Source of the DNA: JABFSA01 sp963827515
GTDB lineage: Bacteria > Acidobacteriota > Vicinamibacteria > Vicinamibacterales > UBA2999
Assembly: GCA_963827515.1 (NCBI GenBank)
Contig: CAWHBF010000024.1
Span: 1-64,000 of the forward strand
Direction: 5' to 3'
Length of the DNA: 64,000 nt
Both the position numbers and the translations under genes were made by a program. The first letter of the stretch is position 1. The number at the start of each line of letters is the position of its first letter. Below the pieces are notes generated by a model. That model had not been told where the DNA came from and did no database searches. It was given only the letters and a program-made list of their open reading frames with translations. Below are positions 60,704 through 64,000 of this stretch, in pieces.

Positions 60704-61093
60704 ATGAGAATGAAGCGTGGAGTTCTGATCGCTGGCCTCGGTCTTTTCTGTCTGTCGGCGCCCCTCGCCGCCCATCACTCGTGGACAGCCGACTACGACG
60801 GCGGCAAGCCGGTCACCGTCAAGGGCGTGGTGACGAAGGTCGAATGGACCAACCCCCACACCCACTTCTACGTCGAGGCCAAGGACGAGAAGGGGACGGT
60901 CACGATGTGGAACTTCGAGATGGCGAGCACGCTGTCGCTGGAACGCGGAGGCTGGACCCGGAAGACGCTTCCCGTTGGTGCGGAAGTCACGGTCGGAGGT
61001 TTTGGCGGCAGGGCCGTGCTCACCAGGGCCATCGCGGGTTCCATTACCACTGCCGACGGCAAGGCGCTGTTCGTCGGGAAACCGGGTCAATAG
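60704..61093 (+). CDS. DUF6152 secreted protein, copy 3
   Basis: ATG 60704 has AGGAGGAG upstream. The signal peptide (MRMKRGVLIAGLGLFCLSAP) is likely cut after LAA, leaving His-His-Ser-Trp. The core is VTVKGVVTKVEWTNPHTHFY, WNFEMASTLSLERGGWTRKT, VGAEVTVGGFGGRAVLTRAI and TTADGKALFVG. It is close in sequence to copy 1. Length 129 residues, intact. The next gene, a D-x-[ST]-G-x-W family member, follows after 52 bases. Confidence 0.83.
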   Translation: MRMKRGVLIAGLGLFCLSAPLAAHHSWTADYDGGKPVTVKGVVTKVEWTNPHTHFYVEAKDEKGTVTMWNFEMASTLSLERGGWTRKTLPVGAEVTVGGFGGRAVLTRAIAGSITTADGKALFVGKPGQ

Positions 61094-61145
61094 CGCACGG
61101 CGAATCCTGCGACGTGTGCCGAATGTCAGGGCGGAGGAGGCTTAC

Positions 61146-61946
61146 GTGAGAAGAGGGCTCGTCGTCTCGATCGCAGTCATATGTCTGACCGTGCCGTTCC
61201 TCGCCGCATCGCAGGAGCTCGGTCGTCGTATCGGAGGCGCCAACGGGCCGCCTGCGGCCCCGCCGACGCCCGACAAACCGGCCCCGCGTCTTACCGACGG
61301 CAAGATAGATCTATCAGGTGTATGGACCGACGGCGGCGGGCAGACGATTGACCGCCTGTTGAAGCCGGGCGAGTTGGACACCATTCTGCTACCGAACACC
61401 AAGAAGCTGATGGAATCGCGGAACGACGGACAGGATCCCTACAACTACTGCCTGCCTGGCGGGCCGCTGCGGATCACCGGGGGCTTTGCCTGGCGGTTCA
61501 TTCAGCACCCGACGACCAACGCCACGCACATTTTCATGTTGCAGGAAGGGAACGCCCACACCTACCGCCAGATTTTCATGGACGGTCGCAAGCACCCCGA
61601 AGATCCGAGTCCGACGTGGTACGGTCATTCCATCGGCCGATGGGAAGGCGACACGCTTGTGATTGACACCATCGGTCTCAACACCAAGTTCTGGCTCGAC
61701 GGGAGCGGCATCCAGCATACCGAACAGCTACACATGGTCGAGCGATGGACTCGAACGAACTACACGACGCTCCGCCGCGATGTGACGTTCGAGGATCCGG
61801 GCGCGTTCACCAAGCCGTTCACCGTGACCTACACCGCGAGGCTCTCGGAGCCTGGCAGCGAGATCATGGAATACATCTGCATCGAGAACAATCAGTATGG
61901 GCTCGCACAGGGTCACGGAGATCCGAGCGTCGTCGCCCCGAAGTAA
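61146..61946 (+). CDS. Secreted D-x-[ST]-G-x-W family protein, copy 3
   Basis: GTG 61146 starts a signal peptide (VVSIAVICLTVPFLAASQ). The mature part contains a Pro-rich linker, DGKIDLSGVWTDGGGQTIDR, DPYNYCLPGGPLRITGGFAW, TYRQIFMDGRKHPEDPSPTW, GHSIGRWEGDTLVIDTIGLN, FWLDGSGIQHTEQLHMVERW and MEYICIENNQYGLAQG. Copy 4 shares nearly all these blocks. Conserved His residues in YGHSIG and HTEQLH and the Glu in VERW are candidates for a functional site. The frame is intact for 266 residues. No known function. Confidence 0.72.
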   Translation: MRRGLVVSIAVICLTVPFLAASQELGRRIGGANGPPAAPPTPDKPAPRLTDGKIDLSGVWTDGGGQTIDRLLKPGELDTILLPNTKKLMESRNDGQDPYNYCLPGGPLRITGGFAWRFIQHPTTNATHIFMLQEGNAHTYRQIFMDGRKHPEDPSPTWYGHSIGRWEGDTLVIDTIGLNTKFWLDGSGIQHTEQLHMVERWTRTNYTTLRRDVTFEDPGAFTKPFTVTYTARLSEPGSEIMEYICIENNQYGLAQGHGDPSVVAPK

Positions 61947-62113
61947 TCGATTGTGCAGCTGGTAATCGCAGGCCGGGTGCGCGTCGAGCGTCCCGGCTTG
62001 CGCCGTTTTTGCGGTCCCGCGGCGGGCATCGTAACGGCGGGATCTGCGGGTGCGGTTTGGGTTAAAGTATCAACGGCGGGTCAGGCTGCGGCGCAGCCTA
62101 AAGGAGGGATCGC

Positions 62114-62944
62114 GTGCGTAGATTTCTTGTCGTGTCCGTGTTCGCGGCGGGACTTGCCCTGGCTGCGTTCGGGCATCTGCAGGCGCAAGGCGGCGTCGGC
62201 CAGATTCAGGTCGGTGGCAGCCCGGTTGTTCCAGACTCCGAAGTCACGAGCAAACCGGTTCCTCGCCTGCCCGACGGCACCGTGGATATCACCGGCCCCT
62301 GGGTGGGTGGCGGCTCGAATGGCAATATCGAGCGCGATGGCGGGTTGAAGCCAGGTGAGCTGCCGCTGCTGCCGTGGGCCAAGGAGCTGATGTCCAAGCG
62401 TCTCGAGAAGGACGAGCCCTATACAGCCTGCTTGCCGATGAGCGTGCCCCGCGTGAACCCATATCCGTGGAAGTTCGCGCTCTCCTACACCTCGAAGGGA
62501 CTCTCGCACATCTACGTGCTGCACGAGACGGGTGATGCGGGTGCTCATCGCGTGGTCTATATGGACGGACGGCCCCATCCGCCAGATCCGATCCCGACAT
62601 GGTGGGGGCATTCGACCGGCAAGTTCGAAAAGGACACCCTGGTCATCGACACCGTCGGCTACAACGACAAGTTCTGGTTCGACAGCCGCGGAACGCCACA
62701 CACGGAACAGCTGCACACGGTCGAGCGGTGGACGCGCATCAACTACGGACGAATCACCAATGACTTCCTCCTCGACGACCCGGGGGCATTTTCGAAGCCG
62801 GTCAATTTGAAGTTCACCGGCAGGCTGCTGCGGCCGGATCTGAAGACCGGAGGCGGTGACCTGATGGAGTTCATCTGTCTCGAAGGCAACGAGTATGGTG
62901 CGGCCGCCGGCTTCGTGCCTGGCCAGGGAACGGCCATCAAGTGA
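62114..62944 (+). CDS. Secreted D-x-[ST]-G-x-W family protein, copy 4
   Basis: GTG 62114 has AAGGAGGG upstream and begins a signal peptide (MRRFLVVSVFAAGLALAAFG). Blocks match copy 3: PDGTVDITGPWVGGGSNGNI, EPYTACLPMSVPRVNPYPWK, HRVVYMDGRPHPPDPIPTWW, GHSTGKFEKDTLVIDTVGYN, FWFDSRGTPHTEQLHTVERW and MEFICLEGNEYGAAAG. Copies 3 and 4 are the closest pair and are adjacent, suggesting local duplication. The frame is intact for 276 residues. The 167 bases before it hold no supported gene. Confidence 0.72.
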   Translation: MRRFLVVSVFAAGLALAAFGHLQAQGGVGQIQVGGSPVVPDSEVTSKPVPRLPDGTVDITGPWVGGGSNGNIERDGGLKPGELPLLPWAKELMSKRLEKDEPYTACLPMSVPRVNPYPWKFALSYTSKGLSHIYVLHETGDAGAHRVVYMDGRPHPPDPIPTWWGHSTGKFEKDTLVIDTVGYNDKFWFDSRGTPHTEQLHTVERWTRINYGRITNDFLLDDPGAFSKPVNLKFTGRLLRPDLKTGGGDLMEFICLEGNEYGAAAGFVPGQGTAIK

Positions 62945-63003
62945 TGAGTTCGCGCGGCTTTGACCTGCGCGTTGGAACCGGTGAATTTTTCGGAGGTACG
63001 CAA

Positions 63004-63429
63004 ATGAGAACGAAACTTGGAATCCTGGCGGCGACGATTGGCCTCGTCTGCGTGGCGGTGCCGGCCATCGCGCATCACGGGTTCGATACGGAGTACGACG
63101 CGAAGAAGAAGTTCAAGCTGCAGGGCGTTGTGTCGCAGGTGCTGTGGACCAATCCCCACATGCGCGTCCACGTGGACGTGACCGATGCGGCCGGGAAGGT
63201 GACGACCTACAACATGGAGATCACCAGTCCCAACTCGGTCCAGCGTCAGGGCTGGGGCCGCAACAGCCTCCTGCCGGGTGAGAAAGTCGTCTTCGAAGGG
63301 TACGGCGGCAAGGTTGTCGAGAGCAGAGGTTCGCTGCTTTCGATCGCGAAGCTCGATGCGCCGGACAAGCCGCTCTTCGTCCAGGGCGGGCCTGAAGCCG
63401 CTGCCGAAGGCTTCCCCGGTCAGCGGTAG
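63004..63429 (+). CDS. DUF6152 secreted protein, copy 4
   Basis: ATG 63004 follows GGAGGTACGCAA. The signal peptide (MRTKLGILAATIGLVCVAVP) is likely cut after AIA, leaving His-His-Gly-Phe. The core is FKLQGVVSQVLWTNPHMRVH, VTTYNMEITSPNSVQRQGWG, LLPGEKVVFEGYGGKVVESR and KPLFVQGGPE. As in copies 1 and 3 the W-T-N-P-H motif and R-x-G-W are kept. Length is 141 residues, intact. It follows D-x-[ST]-G-x-W copy 4. Confidence 0.83.
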   Translation: MRTKLGILAATIGLVCVAVPAIAHHGFDTEYDAKKKFKLQGVVSQVLWTNPHMRVHVDVTDAAGKVTTYNMEITSPNSVQRQGWGRNSLLPGEKVVFEGYGGKVVESRGSLLSIAKLDAPDKPLFVQGGPEAAAEGFPGQR

Positions 63430-63498
63430 TCGGCGTCGAAACGCGCGCTCTGGCAAGCTGTAGACGTTCCGTTACCTTGTGTCAGCTGTGAGCCTGTC

Positions 63499-63981
63499 AT
63501 GAAAAAAATCATCCCGTTCGTCGTTCTCTCCGCGGCGGTCGTCGTGTTGGTGGTCGTGAGCGGGCGCAGCGTCTCGGGTCAGGCCGCGCCGGGTAGATTG
63601 GCGATATTCGCCGACTTTGCCCTGTTCTCTGGAAACAACCAGCCCAGGAACTGCTTCACGATGAACCGATTCAAGGCGGGTGAGCCAGTAGGCTTCCGCG
63701 TGACGGTCATGGACGGTGCGACTGGTCAGCCTGCCGCCGACGCCGAAGTCGTCGTGCATCTCACCTACGCAGGCAAGACAGTGGATGTGCCTGCGCGGTA
63801 TCGTGGCACCGGCCGCGGGAACCTGACCCCGAACCTGTGGAGTGCGAAGTGGGCCGTGCCCGCTGACGCCCCGACGGGCGTGGTGCAGGTGACGGTGACC
63901 GCGATGGACAAGAGTGGCCGCTCGGCCGAGTGGAAGCCCTTCCCGAACGTGGCCTCGCATCTCACGATCGTCAACGAGTAA
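63499..63981 (+). CDS. Secreted protein with Ig-like beta domain
   Basis: The start MKKIIPFVVLSAAVVVLVVV is a signal peptide or N-terminal anchor cleaved near SVSGQA. The mature part is FADFALFSGNNQPRNCFTMN, FKAGEPVGFRVTVMDGATGQ, ADAEVVVHLTYAGKTVDVPA, TPNLWSAKWAVPADAPTGVV and VTVTAMDKSGRSAEWKPFPN, an Ig-like sandwich resembling carrier or chaperone domains of secreted dehydrogenase systems. The single Cys in RNCFTMN is conserved in style but its role is unknown. Intact, 160 residues. Function not assigned. Confidence 0.65.
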   Translation: MKKIIPFVVLSAAVVVLVVVSGRSVSGQAAPGRLAIFADFALFSGNNQPRNCFTMNRFKAGEPVGFRVTVMDGATGQPAADAEVVVHLTYAGKTVDVPARYRGTGRGNLTPNLWSAKWAVPADAPTGVVQVTVTAMDKSGRSAEWKPFPNVASHLTIVNE

Positions 63982-64000
63982 CGAGCGGCACCGCTCAAGC

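Noticed and set aside
1..64000. tRNA and rRNA genes
   Set aside because: No rRNA-like conserved blocks or tRNA cloverleaf with TTC and CCA-end features were seen on either strand; a covariance scan was not possible.

Overview
The window looks like a GC-rich soil bacterium of the Acidobacteriota, probably class Vicinamibacteria. The evidence is the secretome: plug-carrying TonB-dependent receptors that begin with a carboxypeptidase-regulatory-like repeat, several DUF6152 proteins, and many secreted hydrolases. This is inference from protein style, because no rRNA or other phylogenetic marker gene lies in the window. Single-base frame breaks, often in homopolymers and often in compensating pairs, occur in many long genes. 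A long-read consensus with residual indels is the simplest explanation, so the broken genes below should not be taken as real pseudogenes without checking reads.

Bases 1 to about 34,950 are the distal part of a large chromosomal integron cassette array. I count 31 attC or attC-derived sites (R'' GCCTAAC/GTCTAAC/GCCCAAC to R' GTTAGGC/GTTAGAC), all in one orientation, nearly all placed just 3' of one plus-strand gene. No integron integrase is present; the orientation predicts that intI and attI lie to the left of base 1. Cargo includes two nucleases (a Holliday-junction-resolvase-like PDDEXK protein and Mrr), a BrnT/BrnA toxin-antitoxin pair with its own promoter, a subclass B3-like metallo-beta-lactamase, a chloramphenicol-phosphotransferase-like kinase, five GNAT acetyltransferases, and an unusual number of long secreted enzymes (tannase, gamma-glutamyltranspeptidase, amidase, M42 peptidase, esterases, amidohydrolase). 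Two IS481 elements, one IS110/IS1111 element inserted exactly in an attC R' box, and an ISNCY element at the right boundary interrupt the array.

From about 36.6 to 47.2 kb the DNA is chromosomal. After a methyltransferase and an NAD(P)-binding protein comes a compact tetrahydromethanopterin (H4MPT) cofactor locus: a MfnB-type synthase on the minus strand, then on the plus strand an SDR reductase, pterin-4a-carbinolamine dehydratase, a DUF6513 dihydropteroate-synthase-like protein, pabB, pabA, pabC, a DUF447 protein and beta-RFAP synthase. Several pairs overlap by one to four bases (TGATG, ATGA), as expected for a translationally coupled operon. Together they make 4-aminobenzoate and join it to the ribose and pterin parts of H4MPT, pointing to C1 (methylotrophic or formaldehyde-detoxifying) metabolism.

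From 47.3 kb to the end there is a secretion- and envelope-oriented cluster: two tandem TonB-dependent receptors, a diheme cytochrome c, two polytopic membrane proteins, a 30-residue membrane microprotein, a degenerate metallo-beta-lactamase-fold protein, four DUF6152 proteins and four members of a secreted D-x-[ST]-G-x-W family. In every DUF6152 protein the predicted signal-peptide cleavage leaves His-His at the mature N terminus and an Asn-Pro-His motif follows about 28 residues later, which makes a copper-binding histidine brace a testable hypothesis.
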